Counted from the first letter of the stretch, positions 51,951-61,184 are shown. The stretch is DNA of 64,000 bases from DATCDE01 sp038252405 (GCA_038252405.1 JBBSAJ010000004.1:1-64000); one strand, 5' to 3'. Numbers and translations: made by a program. The notes: generated from the sequence alone by a model not told the origin.

Positions 51951-53327
51951 TCAGCGATCAACTCCACCCATCACGGGGTCGATGCTCGCGACCGCGACGA
52001 CGACGTCAGCCAGCTGGCCGCCCTCGCACATCGCGGCCACGGCCTGCAGGTTGGTGAACGAAGGCTCGCGGTAGTGCACCCGGTACGGGCGGGTGCCGCC
52101 ATCGCTGACGATGTGCACGCCGAGCTCGCCGCGGGGCGACTCGATCGCCTGGTAGACCTGGCCGGCCGGGACGTGGAACCCCTCGGTCACCAGCTTGAAG
52201 TGGTGGATCAGGGCTTCCATGGACTCGCCCATGATGTGCCGGATGTGGTCGAGGGAGTTGCCCATGCCGTCCGAGCCGAGTGCCAGCTGCGCCGGCCAGG
52301 CGATCTTCTTGTCCTCCACCATCACCGGCCCGGGGGTGAGCCGGTCCAGGCACTGCTCGACGATCTTCAGCGACTCCTGCATCTCGGCCATCCGGATGAG
52401 GAACCGTCCGTAGGAGTCGGAGGTGGTCTGGGTCGGGACGTCGAACTCGTAGGTCTCGTAGCCGCAGTAGGGCTGCATCTTCCGCAGGTCCCAGGCCAGC
52501 CCGGTGGACCGCAGGATCGGCCCGGTCAGGCCGAGGGCGACCGCACCGGACAGGTTCAGGTAGCCGATCCCGACCGTGCGGCCCATCCAGATGCCGTTGT
52601 CGACGAGCAGCTTCTCGGTGTCCGTGAGCCGGCTCTTCAGCTTCTTGACGGTCTCGGCGATCTGGTCGACCGCTCCCGGCGGGAGGTCCTGGGCGACGCC
52701 CCCGGGGCGGATGAACGCGTGGTTCATGCGCAGGCCGGTGACCAGCTCGAAGACGTCCAGGACCAGCTCGCGCTCGCGGAACCCGAAGATCATCGCGGTG
52801 AGCGCACCGAGCTCCATGCCGCCCGTGGCGATCGCCACCAGGTGGGAGGAGATCCGGTTGAGCTCCATGAGCATGACCCGGATCACGCTGGCCCGCTCCG
52901 GGATCTGGTCGGTGATCCCGAGCAGCTTCTCCACGGCCAGGCAGTAGGCCGTCTCGTTGAACAGCGGCGCCAGGTAGTCCATGCGGGTCACGAACGTGAC
53001 GCCCTGGGTCCAGCTGCGGAACTCGAGGTTCTTCTCGATGCCGGTGTGCAGGTAGCCGACGCCGCACCGGGCCTCGATGACGTTCTCGCCGTCGAGCTCG
53101 AGGATCAGCCGGAGCACGCCGTGGGTGGACGGGTGCTGCGGTCCCATGTTGACGACGACGTGCTCCTGACGGCCGCCGGAGACGCCGCGCACCACGGTGT
53201 CCCAGTCGGCACCGGTGACCGTGTACACGGTCCCCTCGGTGGTCTCCCGCGTGCCCGCGTACGCGTCGGCCACCGGACCGGGCGCCGCGGCGCCGGCCGA
53301 GCCGAAGGTGATGTTGTCGGTGGACAT
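51951..53327 (-). CDS. nuoD: NADH-quinone oxidoreductase subunit D
   Basis: NuoD (49 kDa) forms most of the quinone-binding site. The 458-aa product contains MGPQHPSTHGVLRLILELD, whose His and a downstream Tyr contact the quinone head group, and RMDYLAPLFNETAYCLAVEK. The ATG shares a base with the nuoC stop (TGATG). The N-terminal 50 residues are an extension, variable in the family. Confidence 0.96.
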   Translation of the reverse strand: MSTDNITFGSAGAAAPGPVADAYAGTRETTEGTVYTVTGADWDTVVRGVSGGRQEHVVVNMGPQHPSTHGVLRLILELDGENVIEARCGVGYLHTGIEKNLEFRSWTQGVTFVTRMDYLAPLFNETAYCLAVEKLLGITDQIPERASVIRVMLMELNRISSHLVAIATGGMELGALTAMIFGFRERELVLDVFELVTGLRMNHAFIRPGGVAQDLPPGAVDQIAETVKKLKSRLTDTEKLLVDNGIWMGRTVGIGYLNLSGAVALGLTGPILRSTGLAWDLRKMQPYCGYETYEFDVPTQTTSDSYGRFLIRMAEMQESLKIVEQCLDRLTPGPVMVEDKKIAWPAQLALGSDGMGNSLDHIRHIMGESMEALIHHFKLVTEGFHVPAGQVYQAIESPRGELGVHIVSDGGTRPYRVHYREPSFTNLQAVAAMCEGGQLADVVVAVASIDPVMGGVDR

Positions 53328-54033
53328 CAGCTGTAGGCCCTCCGCTGGTCGGGGGGCGGGATCTCGGCGCCCTTGTACTCCACCGGGATCCCACCGAGCG
53401 GGTAGTCCTTACGCTGCGGGTGGCCGGGCCAGTCGTCCGGCATCAGGATCCGGGTCAGCGCCGGGTGACCGTCGAAGATCATCCCGAAGAAGTCGTAGGT
53501 CTCCCGCTCGTGCCAGTCGTTCGTGGGGTACACGCTGGTCGTCGTGGGGATGTGCGGGTCCGCGTCCGGGACGGCGACCTCGACCCGCAGCTGCCGGTTG
53601 TGAGTCAGCGAGCGCAGGTGGTAGACGGCGTGCAGCTCGCGGTCGGTGTCGTCGGGGTAGTGGACCCCGCTGACCCCGAGCGACATCTCGAACCGCAGGA
53701 GCGGGTCGTCGCGCAGGGTCTGCAGCACCTCGACGACCTTCTCCCTGCGCACGTGGATCGTCATCTCGCCACGGTCGATGACCACACCCTCGACGGCGTC
53801 GCCGTACGACGGCAGGACCCGCTCGAGCGTGTCGGCGGCCTCGTCGAACCAGCCGCCGTACGGGCGCGGGGTTGCCCCGGGCAGCGCCACGGTGCGCAGC
53901 AGCCCGCCGTAGCCGGAGGTGTCACCCGAGCCGTGCACCCCGAACATGCCGTGTCGCACGCCGATGACCTCGGCGGCACCCGCTTCGGCGGGGACGACCT
54001 CTCCGCCGCTCTCGAGACCCTGGTTGCTCTCGG

Positions 54034-54037
<4 letters not shown>
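53327..54037 (-). CDS. nuoC: NADH-quinone oxidoreductase subunit C
   Basis: NuoC (30 kDa) bridges the peripheral arm near NuoD. The 236-aa product has TNDWHERETYDFFGMIFDGH and LMPDDWPGHPQRKDYPLGG, the family signatures. GTG overlaps the nuoB stop (GTGA). Unlike E. coli, C and D are separate genes. Confidence 0.96.
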
Positions 54038-54588
<551 letters not shown>

Positions 54589-54611
54589 CCAGGCTCTCCT
54601 GATCGGTGGCG

Positions 54612-54971
54612 TCAGTCCCACTCAAGGCCGTCGCGGCGCCATACGTAGGCGTAGACGACGGCCAGGGTGGCGATGAACAGGACCATCTCGACGAGCCCGA
54701 AGACCCCGAGCCGGTCGAAGGTGACGGCCCACGGGTAGAGGAACACGATCTCGATGTCGAAGATGATGAACAGCATCGCGGTGAGGTAGTACTTCACCGG
54801 GAAGCGCCCGCCACCGATCGGCTGCGGCGTGGGCTCGATGCCGCACTCGTAGGCGTCCGACTTGGCCCGGTTGCGACGGCGGGGCCCGATGAACATGCCA
54901 CCCACCACCGAGACCAGGGCGAAGGCCCCGGCGATCGCTCCGAGAACGATGACGGGGACGGAAGCGTTCAT
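54612..54971 (-). CDS. nuoA: NADH-quinone oxidoreductase subunit A
   Basis: NuoA is a three-helix membrane subunit, 119 aa, whose loop (SDAYECGIEPTPQPIGGGRF) contains the switch cysteine near the quinone site. It is the first gene of nuoA-N. GGAAGGAG is 11 nt before the ATG at 54971. A 240-nt upstream region contains a Rex-like operator. Confidence 0.96.
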   Translation of the reverse strand: MNASVPVIVLGAIAGAFALVSVVGGMFIGPRRRNRAKSDAYECGIEPTPQPIGGGRFPVKYYLTAMLFIIFDIEIVFLYPWAVTFDRLGVFGLVEMVLFIATLAVVYAYVWRRDGLEWD

Positions 54972-55146
54972 GCCGCTTCGCACTCCTTCCGCTGCATCTT
55001 CGACGACGTCGACGGACGCGTCCCGACAGCCGGGCAGCCCCATCCTAGGGGGCCCGCGAGGTCCGTCCGGACGCGCACCCGGACCTCAGGGCGGACCCCC
55101 CGCGGCACCGTTGCCGCGACTGCGCTGGACACTCCGACCCCTTTAC

Positions 55147-55164
55147 TTGTGAACATCTTCACGA
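55147..55164. promoter_or_regulatory. Rex (NADH/NAD+ sensor) operator
   Basis: TTGTGAACATCTTCACGA matches the Rex consensus TTGTGAANNNNTTCACAA at 17 of its defined positions save the two at the right end (GA instead of AA/CA), and the Streptomyces form TGTGAACNNNTTCACA at all but one. It is 176 nt upstream of nuoA, directly after a possible start point. Rex represses nuo in Streptomyces when NADH is low; it leaves DNA when NADH binds. No rex gene is in the window. Confidence 0.7.
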
Positions 55165-55174
55165 GCCGCGCGTC

Positions 55175-55180
55175 AGTCTA
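55175..55180 (-). promoter_or_regulatory. Candidate nuo -10 box upstream of the Rex site
   Basis: TAGACT on the minus strand would start transcription near 55168, placing the Rex operator at about +4 to +21 where a bound repressor would block elongation. The -35 match (CTGACG, 20 nt away) is weak. Confidence 0.3.
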
Positions 55181-55211
55181 TGACCTTGGTCGCGGGCCAC
55201 CGTCAGCAGCC

Positions 55212-55907
55212 TCAGCCGGGCCGCACCGCGCGGTGCAGGGCAACGATGCCCGCCGAGAGGTCCCGCCAGGCCACCTGGTCCCAGCCAGCCGCCGCGAGGA
55301 GGGAGGCCAGCCCCTGCTGGTCCGGCCAGGCCCGCACCGACTCGGCGAGGTAGACGTAGGCGTCCGGGTTGTTGGCCACCGCCTTCGCGATCGAGGGCAG
55401 TGCACGCATGAGGTACTCGACGTACACCGTGCGGAACGGCGCCCAGGTGGGGTGGCTGAACTCGGCGACCACCAGCCGCCCACCGGGTCGGGTCACCCGC
55501 AACATCTCGGCCAGGGCAGCACCCGTGTTGTGCACGTTGCGCAGCCCGAAGGAGATCGTGACGACGTCGAAGGAGGCGTCCTCGAACGGCAGGCTCAGCG
55601 CGTCTCCGGCCACGAAGCTGAGGGCCGGCTGCCGTTGCTTGCCCACACGCAACATGCCGAGGGAGAAGTCGCAAGGCACTACCTGGGCGCCGGCCGCGGC
55701 GAACGGCGCGCTGGACGTCCCGGTGCCGGCCGCGAGGTCAAGGATCCGCTGGCCGGGACGGGCGTCGACGGCACGGACGACGGCCCGCCGCCAGGCCCTG
55801 GTCTGGCCCAGCGAGAGCACGTCGTTGGTGAGGTCGTAGCGCTCGGCCACGCCGTCGAACATCGCGGCGACCTCGTGCGGCTGGCGGTCCAGCTGGGCCC
55901 TCGTCAC
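55212..55907 (-). CDS. menG: Demethylmenaquinone methyltransferase
   Basis: MenG (UbiE family) methylates demethylmenaquinone to menaquinone using SAM, the last pathway step. The 231-aa product has the UbiE signature YDLTNDVLSLGQTRAWRRA (24-42), SAM site ILDLAAGTGTSSAPF (55-69) and FGLRNVHNTG. The GTG start is chosen because homology begins there. It lies 14 nt after the SDR, probably in one transcript, and just upstream of the nuo control region. Confidence 0.93.
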   Translation of the reverse strand: MTRAQLDRQPHEVAAMFDGVAERYDLTNDVLSLGQTRAWRRAVVRAVDARPGQRILDLAAGTGTSSAPFAAAGAQVVPCDFSLGMLRVGKQRQPALSFVAGDALSLPFEDASFDVVTISFGLRNVHNTGAALAEMLRVTRPGGRLVVAEFSHPTWAPFRTVYVEYLMRALPSIAKAVANNPDAYVYLAESVRAWPDQQGLASLLAAAGWDQVAWRDLSAGIVALHRAVRPG

Positions 55908-55921
55908 GAGGGCATCTTCCC

Positions 55922-56752
55922 CTACCGCTCCGGGTGCTGCGCGGCGCCGTCCAGCGCGGTCTGGACCTGGGACTGGGCCCTGCGCATGCCGGCGAACCAG
56001 CGCTCGCGGTCGGCGACCCGGCGTCGCTCGTACTCTGCGGCCTCCGGATGGGTCAGCACCAGGAACCGGCCCTGCTCCAGCTGCTCGACCATCGACGCCG
56101 CCGCCTGGCCGACGGGCAGCACGCCGAACGCGGCGACCGAGGCGCCCTCGAGGGTGCCCAGTCCGGCCCGCAGCAGGTCGGTGTCCACCCCCATGGGGCA
56201 CAGGCAGGACACCTCGAGGCCCTGGTCTCCATAGGTGATGGTCAGCCACTCGGCGAAGGCCAGAGCAGCGTGCTTGGTCACCGAGTACGGCGCGTTGCCC
56301 AGGTTCGTGAGCATGCCGGCGGCGCTGGCCGTGGTCACGAACGCGCCGCCACCGCGGGCCAGCATCCCGGGGACGACGGCTCTCGCCGCGTACACGTGGG
56401 CCATCACGTTGACCGACCAGGCCTGGGCCCACACCGAGTCGTCCGCATCGAGACCGCCGCCGGCCCCCACCCCGGCGTTGGCCACGAACACGTCGATGCG
56501 GCCGTGCTCCAGCTCGGCTCCGACCACCAAGCCGGTGACCGCCGCCGGGTCGGCGACGTCGCAGGCCACCGCCGAGAACCGGGTCTGCGGGAACCGCTCG
56601 GCGAGGACTGCCACCGTCGTGCCGAGGGTGACCTGCTCGACGTCGGCCAGCACCACCGCGGCGGCACCCTTCCGGGCGAACTGCTCGGCGAGGGCGGCGC
56701 CGATGCCGCGCGCCCCGCCCGTGACCACGACGACCGAACCCGGGATCTCCAT
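55922..56752 (-). CDS. Short-chain dehydrogenase/reductase, unknown substrate
   Basis: The 276-aa SDR has TGGARGIG (11-18), NAG (92-94) and catalytic S143, Y156, K160. Substrate and pathway are unknown; homology does not place it in menaquinone synthesis. A TACCCT box 6 nt before the ATG and no SD suggest leaderless translation. It is divergent from menF and followed by menG. Confidence 0.82.
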   Translation of the reverse strand: MEIPGSVVVVTGGARGIGAALAEQFARKGAAAVVLADVEQVTLGTTVAVLAERFPQTRFSAVACDVADPAAVTGLVVGAELEHGRIDVFVANAGVGAGGGLDADDSVWAQAWSVNVMAHVYAARAVVPGMLARGGGAFVTTASAAGMLTNLGNAPYSVTKHAALAFAEWLTITYGDQGLEVSCLCPMGVDTDLLRAGLGTLEGASVAAFGVLPVGQAAASMVEQLEQGRFLVLTHPEAAEYERRRVADRERWFAGMRRAQSQVQTALDGAAQHPER

Positions 56753-56758
56753 GGCGCG

Positions 56759-56764
56759 AGGGTA
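56759..56764 (-). promoter_or_regulatory. Candidate -10 box, leaderless SDR mRNA
   Basis: Minus-strand TACCCT ends 6 nt before the SDR ATG; its mirror in front of menF is at 56815. Confidence 0.4.
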
Positions 56765-56814
56765 GGCCCGACGTCGGCGCACCCCCTTGGCCTGCCCCCG
56801 GCGGCTGATCGCCG

Positions 56815-56820
56815 TACCCT
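56815..56820 (+). promoter_or_regulatory. Candidate -10 box, leaderless menF mRNA
   Basis: TACCCT ends 8 nt before the menF GTG. The spacing fits transcription starting at or next to the start codon. Confidence 0.4.
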
Positions 56821-56828
56821 GGGGCGTT

Positions 56829-58070
56829 GTGTCCACCGCCCCTGCGGTCGCGCCGACCGTCGTGCGCACCCGTCCCGTCGACGACCCGGTCGAGCTGATC
56901 ACCCGGGCGCCGTCGGACGGCCTGCTGGCCTGGGTGCGGGACGGCGAGGGCATGGTGGCCTGGGGCGAGGCCGCCCGCGTCGAGCTGACCGGACCGGAGC
57001 CGTTCGCGGCCGCCGCCGCATGGTGGCGGGAGCTCAGCGCGGCCCTGGTGGTCGACGACCCGGTCGGCGTGCCGGGGAGCGGCGCGATCGCCTTCGGGTC
57101 GTTCGCGTTCGACCCGCGGACCGCGACGTCGGTGCTCGTGGTCCCCCGGGTGGTGCTCGGCCGCCGGGGCGACCGGGCCTGGCTCACGGTGGTGGGCGAC
57201 TCCAGCGCCGACAACCGCGTCCCGGCGCCGCAGCCGACCCGCGTCCCGACCGGGGTCCGCTACGCCGAGGGCGCGCTGACCGCCCCGCAGTGGCAGTCCG
57301 CGGTGAGCGAGGCGGTGCGGCGGATCGTGGCCGGGAGGCTGGACAAGGTGGTGCTGGCCAGGGACCTGCTGGCTACTGCGGCCGACCCGATCGACCCCCG
57401 CCACCTGCTAGGCCGGCTGGCGGAGCGGTACCCGACCTGCTGGACCTTCTCCGTCGACGGCCTGCTCGGGGCGACGCCGGAGCTGCTGGTCCGCCGGCTC
57501 GGCGACCGGGTGACCTCGCGGGTGCTGGCCGGGACGGTGTCCCGAGACGGCGACGACGTGGTCGACGGCGAGCTGGCCGACGCGCTGCTGGGCTCGGACA
57601 AGGACCTCGAGGAGCACGAGCTGGCGGTGCACTCGGTGGCCGCGGCGCTGGCCCGGCACTGCGCCGACCTCGACGTCCCGGAGCGACCGCGGGTGCTGCG
57701 CCTGGCCAACGTGCAGCACCTGGCCACCGACGTGACCGGCCGGCTGGCGGGTGACGCCGGCGCACTCGACCTGGCGGCCGCTCTGCACCCCACCGCCGCG
57801 GTCTGCGGCACCCCGACCGAGGTGGCCCGGGAGATGATCCGCGAGCTCGAGGGCATGGACCGCCGCCGGTACGCCGGCCCGGTCGGCTGGATCGGCACCA
57901 ACGGCGACGGCGAGTTCGGCATCGCGCTGCGCTGCGCCGAGCTGGCCGGCGACGCGATGCGGCTGTTCGCCGGCTGCGGGATCGTGGCCGGGTCGGACCC
58001 GGAGGCCGAGCTGGCCGAGGCGCAGGCCAAGTTCGTGCCGGTGCGCGACGCCCTCGAGTCGGAGGGCTGA
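56829..58070 (+). CDS. menF: Isochorismate synthase
   Basis: MenF converts chorismate to isochorismate, the first committed step of menaquinone synthesis; a salicylate or siderophore role is possible. The 413-aa product is a chorismate-binding (EntC/MenF) family member: LDKVVLARDL with K173 as general base, LHPTAAVCGTPTEVARE, GPVGWIGTNGDGEFGIALRC and AGCGIVAGSDPEAELAEAQ. The context with menD, menC and menB favours menaquinone. Start is GTG 56829, possibly leaderless. Confidence 0.9.
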   Translation: MSTAPAVAPTVVRTRPVDDPVELITRAPSDGLLAWVRDGEGMVAWGEAARVELTGPEPFAAAAAWWRELSAALVVDDPVGVPGSGAIAFGSFAFDPRTATSVLVVPRVVLGRRGDRAWLTVVGDSSADNRVPAPQPTRVPTGVRYAEGALTAPQWQSAVSEAVRRIVAGRLDKVVLARDLLATAADPIDPRHLLGRLAERYPTCWTFSVDGLLGATPELLVRRLGDRVTSRVLAGTVSRDGDDVVDGELADALLGSDKDLEEHELAVHSVAAALARHCADLDVPERPRVLRLANVQHLATDVTGRLAGDAGALDLAAALHPTAAVCGTPTEVAREMIRELEGMDRRRYAGPVGWIGTNGDGEFGIALRCAELAGDAMRLFAGCGIVAGSDPEAELAEAQAKFVPVRDALESEG

Positions 58071-58082
58071 CCGGTCCGACAG

Positions 58083-58481
58083 GTGCTGGTCGACGCCGAC
58101 AACCTCGACCCGGCCCGGCTGCGCCTGGTGGCCGCCGAGCTGCACGATGCGGGACCTGAGGTGCGGGTCGTCGTGGCCGGGTACCCGGCCCGGCTGGCCG
58201 CCGTCCGGTGGCCCGAGCACGCCGCCGTGGTCGAGGCCAGCGGCTGGCAGCACGCCGACATCACCCTGGCCGAGGCCTACCAGCCGGACGACGGGCCGCT
58301 CGTGCTGGTCAGCGGCGACGGTGACTTCGCGTTGCTGGTGCAGCGACACGAGGGGCCGGTGCTCGTGGTAGCGCCCGAGGCGGGCCGGTCCGCGCGGTAC
58401 CGCTGGACCGGCGCGGTCCTCGACCCGGTGCACGAGGGCCTGCAGCGGCTGCGCGACTTCCTGGCCGCCGAGCCCGGCTAG
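58083..58481 (+). CDS. NYN-domain protein, putative RNase
   Basis: The 132-aa protein has a PIN-like NYN domain: VDADN (D4, D6) at the start and SGDGDF (D79, D81) form the expected acidic metal-binding site. Family members cleave RNA. Its target is unknown. It starts with GTG 12 nt after menF and may be translated with it. Its TAG stop overlaps the menD stop on the other strand (4 bp). Confidence 0.78.
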   Translation: MLVDADNLDPARLRLVAAELHDAGPEVRVVVAGYPARLAAVRWPEHAAVVEASGWQHADITLAEAYQPDDGPLVLVSGDGDFALLVQRHEGPVLVVAPEAGRSARYRWTGAVLDPVHEGLQRLRDFLAAEPG

Positions 58482-60208
58482 TGTCCGGCGCCGACCGCGG
58501 CCGCCACCGCGTCGCGCAGCGACTGCTGCAGGCCCCGCGCCACCGAGCGGTCGGTGCGCAGCTCGACGACCTGCAGCCCGGCCCTCGGGTCCAGCGCCGC
58601 AGCCACCAGCTCGTCGGCCCCGGCGACGCGGCTGAACGGCGTCCCCGTGGCGCCGCACAGGGCCGCCAGGTCGGCCCCGTGCGGGGTGCCGAAGACCCGC
58701 TCGAAGGCCGCCTCGTGCTCCGGTGCCCCGGGCTCGAGCAGCCCGAAGATGCCACCCCCGTCGTCGTTGACCACGACGAGGGTGAGCTGCGGCCGGGGCT
58801 CCTGCGGCCCGAGCAGCAGCCCGTTCGCGTCGTGCAGGAAGGTGAGGTCGCCGAGCAGCGCGAACGCCGGGCCGCCACCGGCCGCCTGCCAGGCCAGCGC
58901 CGCCCCCACGGCCGTCGAGACCGTGCCGTCGATGCCGGCCGCACCCCGGTTGGCCAGCACGGTCACGCCGTCGCGCGGGGTCGCCAGCATCAGGTCGCGG
59001 ACCGAGGTGGAGGACCCGGCCACCAGCAGCGACCCGGCCGGCAGCGCGGCCACGAGCGCGCGGCCGGCGGTCGCAGCAACCGGTCCGGCCGCCGCAGCGA
59101 GCACCCGCTCGAGGGCGCCGGTCGCCGCCGCGTCCGCCGCCAGCCAGCTCGGCAGCCAGCCGTCGTCGAGGTCCGGGTGGTGGCCCTGCTGAGCGGGGAC
59201 GTCCGGGTGCACCCGGCGGGCGGTCCGGGTCGGGTCGGCCCACCGCGCGGTGGGCGCCACCACCTCGACGACGACGTCCGGACGTCGCAGCAGCGCGAGC
59301 ACCGGCCGGTGCAGCGTCGGGCGGCCCACGACCAGGACGGCGTCCGGGCGGAGGACGTCGACCAGCCCCGGCACCGCCAGCAGCAGGTGGCCCGCCGTCA
59401 GCGCGTTCGGGCCGGTCCGGGCGTTGCCGCTGGGCTCGGACAGCACCGGCCAGCCGCGCGCCTCGGCCAGCCGCACGGCCGCGGCCCCGGCAGCCGGCGG
59501 CGCGTCACCGACGACGACGAGGGTGCGGGCCGGCCAGTCGTCCGCCGCGGCGGCCGGGGCGGCGGGCGCGGCGGTGGGGGCGGGGGTGGGGGCGGGGGCG
59601 GTCCAGGCCGACCCGTCGGCCCGGCCGTCCAGCGGCTCGGCCCAGGCGCTGTCGGCGTCCGGCACGAGCGGCTCGCGCAGCGCGACGTTGAGGTGCACCG
59701 GTCCCGGGTCGCGGGTCAGCCGCCCGGTCGCGGCCACCAGCGCCCTAGCCGTGAGCGCCCGCCAGTAGGCCACCTGACCGGGTCCGTCGTGCGGGGCCCC
59801 GACCTCGTGGAACAGCCGCACGGCCGACCCGTACAGGCCGACCTGGCCGACCGTCTGGTTGGCGCCGGTGGCCCGCAGCTCCGGCGGCCGGTCCGCCGTC
59901 AGCAGGACCAGCGGGACGCCGGCCTCGGACGCCTCGAGGACGGCCGGGTGCAGGTTCGCGGTCGCCGTCCCCGAGGTCGTGACGACGGGCACCGGACGCT
60001 GCGACGCCTTGGCCAGCCCCAACGCGAGGAACCCGGCCGAGCGCTCGTCGATACGCACGTGCAGGCGCAGCCGCCCGGCCGCGTCCGCCGCGTGCAGCGC
60101 GAACGCCAACGGCGCCGATCGAGACCCGGGTGAGAGCACCGCCTCCCGGACGCCGCCACGGACCAGCTCGTCGACGAGGACCGTGGCCAGCGCGGTCGAG
60201 GGGTTCAC
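58478..60208 (-). CDS. menD: 2-succinyl-5-enolpyruvyl-6-hydroxy-3-cyclohexene-1-carboxylate synthase
   Basis: MenD joins isochorismate and 2-oxoglutarate in a TPP-dependent Stetter-type reaction. The 576-aa product has the N-terminal SPGSRSAPLAFAL, the DERSAGFLALGLAKAS block with the TPP-activating glutamate, and GDLTFLHDANGLL plus VVVNDDGGGIF in the C-terminal TPP domain. A Pro/Ala linker near residues 190-210 is coded by a G-quadruplex-prone tract. GTG overlaps the menC stop (GTGA). KorAB elsewhere in the window uses the same 2-oxoacid. Confidence 0.93.
   Translation of the reverse strand: MNPSTALATVLVDELVRGGVREAVLSPGSRSAPLAFALHAADAAGRLRLHVRIDERSAGFLALGLAKASQRPVPVVTTSGTATANLHPAVLEASEAGVPLVLLTADRPPELRATGANQTVGQVGLYGSAVRLFHEVGAPHDGPGQVAYWRALTARALVAATGRLTRDPGPVHLNVALREPLVPDADSAWAEPLDGRADGSAWTAPAPTPAPTAAPAAPAAAADDWPARTLVVVGDAPPAAGAAAVRLAEARGWPVLSEPSGNARTGPNALTAGHLLLAVPGLVDVLRPDAVLVVGRPTLHRPVLALLRRPDVVVEVVAPTARWADPTRTARRVHPDVPAQQGHHPDLDDGWLPSWLAADAAATGALERVLAAAAGPVAATAGRALVAALPAGSLLVAGSSTSVRDLMLATPRDGVTVLANRGAAGIDGTVSTAVGAALAWQAAGGGPAFALLGDLTFLHDANGLLLGPQEPRPQLTLVVVNDDGGGIFGLLEPGAPEHEAAFERVFGTPHGADLAALCGATGTPFSRVAGADELVAAALDPRAGLQVVELRTDRSVARGLQQSLRDAVAAAVGAGH
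59577..59599 (+). repeat. Four G5 runs (G-quadruplex motif) in menD
   Basis: Four runs of five G separated by single bases (C, T, C) lie on the plus strand, which is the template strand for menD. The reverse complement encodes the Ala-Pro-Thr linker. Such tight spacing favours a parallel quadruplex in single-stranded DNA. Confidence 0.8.
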
Positions 60209-61173
60209 GCGGTGCCGCCGGTGCCGTGCCAGTCCGCCCCGGAGTCCACGGCGCCCATCCTGGCCCGCCACCGGCCAGCCGTCTCGTCGTCTGCCGCGGC
60301 TGCCTCGAGCAGCTGCGCCGTCGGCTCGGGGCGGCGCACCCGCAGCGCGCCCTCGACGGGCACGAACGGGTCGGGCACCACGTCTCCTCCGAGCAGCTGG
60401 GTCGTGGCCAGCCCGCAGGCGAACGGCAGCTCGGGCAGCGCGGCGGCCAGCGCCACCCCGGCGGCCAGGCCCACCGACGTCTCCAGGGCCGACGACACGA
60501 CCACGGGCAGGCCGCTCCGCTCGGCCAGCTCGAGGCAGGCCCGCACCCCACCCAGCGGCTGCACCTTGAGCACCGCGATGTCCGCGGCCGCCAGCCGGGC
60601 CACCCGTAGGGGGTCCTCGGCCCGGCGGATCGACTCGTCGGCCGCGATCGGCACGTCCACCCGACGACGCACCTCGGCCAGCTCCTCGACGGTCCGGCAG
60701 GGCTGCTCGACGTACTCCAGGCCGACCCGGTCGAGCAGCCGGATCAGCCGGACGGCGGTGTCGACGTCCCACGCGCCGTTCGCGTCGACCCGGATCTGGC
60801 CGTCCGGCCCGAGCGCCGCGCGCACCGCCTCGACCCGCTCGAGGTCGGCACCCTCGGGCTGGCCCGGCTCGGCCACCTTCACCTTGGCCGTGCGGCAGCC
60901 GCCGGAGGCGCGCACCACGGCCATGGCCTGCTCGGGGCCCACGGCGGGCACAGTGACGTTGACCGGCACCCGGTCACGGACGGGGGCCGGCCAGCCGAGG
61001 TCGGCGGCCTCCCGGGCCGCGGCCAGCCACGGCGCACACTCGGTCGGCCCGTAGTCCCAGAACGGGGAGAACTCCCCCCAGCCGGCCGGGCCCCGGAACA
61101 GCACGCCCTCGCGCACGGTGATGCCGCGAAAGCGCGTCTTCATCGGAATCGCGAACGTGTGCACGGGCGCCAT
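60205..61173 (-). CDS. menC: o-succinylbenzoate synthase
   Basis: MenC dehydrates SHCHC to o-succinylbenzoate. It is an enolase-superfamily protein of 322 aa: KxK acid/base pair K97, K99 (TAKVKVAE), metal ligands D130 (RVDANGAW), E156 (VEQPC) and D179 (ADES), and K203 (VLKVQPLGG). ATG 61173 has GAGGA 7 nt before it. The menB start is only 18 bp away on the other strand. Promiscuous racemase activity is known in this family but the context supports MenC. Confidence 0.94.
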   Translation of the reverse strand: MAPVHTFAIPMKTRFRGITVREGVLFRGPAGWGEFSPFWDYGPTECAPWLAAAREAADLGWPAPVRDRVPVNVTVPAVGPEQAMAVVRASGGCRTAKVKVAEPGQPEGADLERVEAVRAALGPDGQIRVDANGAWDVDTAVRLIRLLDRVGLEYVEQPCRTVEELAEVRRRVDVPIAADESIRRAEDPLRVARLAAADIAVLKVQPLGGVRACLELAERSGLPVVVSSALETSVGLAAGVALAAALPELPFACGLATTQLLGGDVVPDPFVPVEGALRVRRPEPTAQLLEAAAADDETAGRWRARMGAVDSGADWHGTGGTA

Positions 61174-61178
61174 GCGCC

Positions 61179-61184
61179 TATCCT
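61179..61184 (+). promoter_or_regulatory. Candidate -10 box for menB, overlapping menC SD
   Basis: TATCCT ends 7 nt before the menB GTG. The opposite strand of the same bases is the GAGGATA that provides the menC SD, so one tract serves both genes. Confidence 0.4.

Larger units (their letters stand above)
54972..55211 (-). other. nuo operon control region
   Basis: The 240-nt gap between menG and nuoA holds a Rex-like operator and candidate -10 boxes TAGACT (55180-55175) and TAGGAT (55047-55042). No gene was seen in it. Confidence 0.6.

Noticed and set aside
55908..57404. A 730-codon frame extending menG upstream
   Set aside because: The upstream part is an out-of-frame reading of the SDR gene; UbiE homology begins at GTG 55907.
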